Shown here: positions 63,273-64,000 of the stretch, piece after piece
Layout of the letters: the number at the start of each line of letters is the position of its first letter
Position numbering within the stretch: position 1 is the stretch's first letter
NCBI GenBank assembly: GCA_965249895.1
Contig: CBDFNC010000003.1
Location: forward strand, 434,001-498,000
Source of the DNA: CBDFNC01 sp965249895
Lineage (GTDB): Bacteria > Pseudomonadota > Gammaproteobacteria > Enterobacterales > CBDFNC01
Length of the DNA: 64,000 nucleotides
Direction: 5' to 3'
Notes under the pieces: generated by a model
What the model was told of the DNA's origin: nothing
The model's database searches: none
What the model saw: the letters and a program-made list of their open reading frames with translations, nothing else
Program-made: the position numbers and the translations under genes

Positions 63273-64000
63273 ATGGATCGTATTAAAGCCGTTATATCTC
63301 ATGTAGAAAAGCATCTTCCCCAGTCAACATGCATTGATGATCTTGCTCATCTGGTTAAGCTATCCAGGTGGCATCTGCAAAGAGCCTTTAAACAGGCAAC
63401 AGGCTTATCTATTGGTCAATATATTCGTAGCCGGAGATTAAGTTTGGCTGCAATTGATCTTGCTTCTAGTGATAAACGTATCCTGGATATCGCCATTGAG
63501 TATGGTTTTGAGTCACAAGAAGCCTTTGCGAGAGCATTTAAAAAGCGTTTTGGTCTTGCTCCAAAGCGCTTCAAGGGTCAGGTTGAAATGGCGAAGATGT
63601 CCGGCACCGAAGTATTTGATGAAGTCTATTTAGAAAATTTTTCTAAATTAAGTCAGCTAAAAGCAACAAAGGTTATCCTCCCTGCAGCCAACTATGCAGG
63701 CCTGCTAAGAAGTTTTACATCACCTAAGCTGGATCATGATGGATTCTATCAACAGCTGGATTTGTTATGGCAAGATTTTATAGCCAAAAGTGAGAACCAA
63801 CAGGGGCTCATCGGGGATAATTACACCTTGGTTTATTGGGTGGGGTCGAGCCAGCAAACGGGTAACTTTACAATGATGGCAGCGAAACCAATGCTACCTG
63901 ATAACGATGCTCTTGCAGGTTTGGCTAAAGTACATGTGGCGGAGCGAGAGTATCTTTGTTTTAACCTTGATGCGGATATAAACCTTAACCACTTCTTGAG
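63273..64000 (+). CDS. AraC-family regulator with GyrI-like domain (cut by window edge)
   Basis: The ATG at 63273 opens a frame that runs past the window end (242 codons seen). Residues 8-105 are a Rob/MarA-type double HTH: CIDDLAHLVKLSRWHLQRAF, then ILDIAIEYGFESQEAFARAF and FGLAPKRFK. The part after residue 125 resembles a GyrI/Rob-like effector-binding domain (KVILPAANYAGLLRSF). An N-terminal rather than C-terminal HTH, as in Rob, supports this. Targets are unknown; there is no ribosome site of note. Confidence 0.88.
   Translation, partial: MDRIKAVISHVEKHLPQSTCIDDLAHLVKLSRWHLQRAFKQATGLSIGQYIRSRRLSLAAIDLASSDKRILDIAIEYGFESQEAFARAFKKRFGLAPKRFKGQVEMAKMSGTEVFDEVYLENFSKLSQLKATKVILPAANYAGLLRSFTSPKLDHDGFYQQLDLLWQDFIAKSENQQGLIGDNYTLVYWVGSSQQTGNFTMMAAKPMLPDNDALAGLAKVHVAEREYLCFNLDADINLNHFL

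Overview
The window comes from a gammaproteobacterium, most likely an Alteromonadales member (Alteromonadaceae-like). The evidence is the conserved block hemYXDC / cyaA / cyaY-lptM-lysA-dapF-DUF484-xerC-yigB-uvrD, a 16S-tRNA-Glu-23S-5S-5S rRNA operon of gammaproteobacterial type, the small families DUF2956, DUF3019, DUF2780 and DUF1244, and a PEP-CTERM remnant. No plasmid, prophage or CRISPR was seen. All names come from reading motifs; no database search was run.

Layout. 0-8 kb: a hypothetical membrane protein, a Tim44-like protein, the pseudouridine catabolism pair psuK-psuG behind a strong palindrome, a DUF2780 protein and a DEAH helicase. 8-16.6 kb: two parallel lactate modules, each a LysR regulator divergent from a dehydrogenase (L-lactate, FMN type; D-lactate, FAD/Fe-S type), with a short SbmA-like transporter between them, then a nuclease/phosphatase-fold enzyme. 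16.7-20 kb: an outer-membrane MipA / DUF3019 / RstA-RstB-like operon. 20-23.6 kb: small housekeeping genes (DUF1244, DUF2956, PpiC, tandem Usp) and two unrecognised proteins. 23.7-26.7 kb: a cobalamin riboswitch, a nine-codon leader ORF and a B12-type ABC importer. 26.9-29.5 kb: a DUF2161 nuclease-like protein, then NrtR divergent from nadE. 29.5-33.2 kb: an accessory patch with a frameshifted yjjJ (HipA-like), a PACE efflux gene, an FRG-domain gene and two copies of a dispersed repeat. 33.3-40.3 kb: a response-regulator diguanylate cyclase, a large hybrid histidine kinase and a chemoreceptor. 40.6-56.7 kb: a GNAT enzyme, the hem operon, cyaA, and the cyaY to uvrD block. 56.8-63.1 kb: an rRNA operon with P1/P2 promoters, tRNA-Glu(TTC) and two 5S genes each followed by its own terminator. 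The window ends inside an AraC/Rob-like regulator.

How the genes work together. Several modules carry visible local control: a palindrome before psuK, whose product itself has a DNA-binding domain; related palindromes in the two lactate LysR/dehydrogenase gaps; a B12 riboswitch before the importer; AAGTATC repeats between nrtR and nadE; a CRP-like site before cyaA; and a LexA-like box before uvrD. The diguanylate cyclase and hybrid kinase look like one phosphorelay that ends in c-di-GMP output.

The most unusual signals are structural. A 52-bp multi-hairpin repeat occurs three times with a compensatory base-pair change. The 3' ends of lldD and of xerC are each followed by a diverged second copy of themselves. 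The 5S-plus-terminator unit is tandemly duplicated. The yjjJ gene is both frameshifted and missing its kinase residues.
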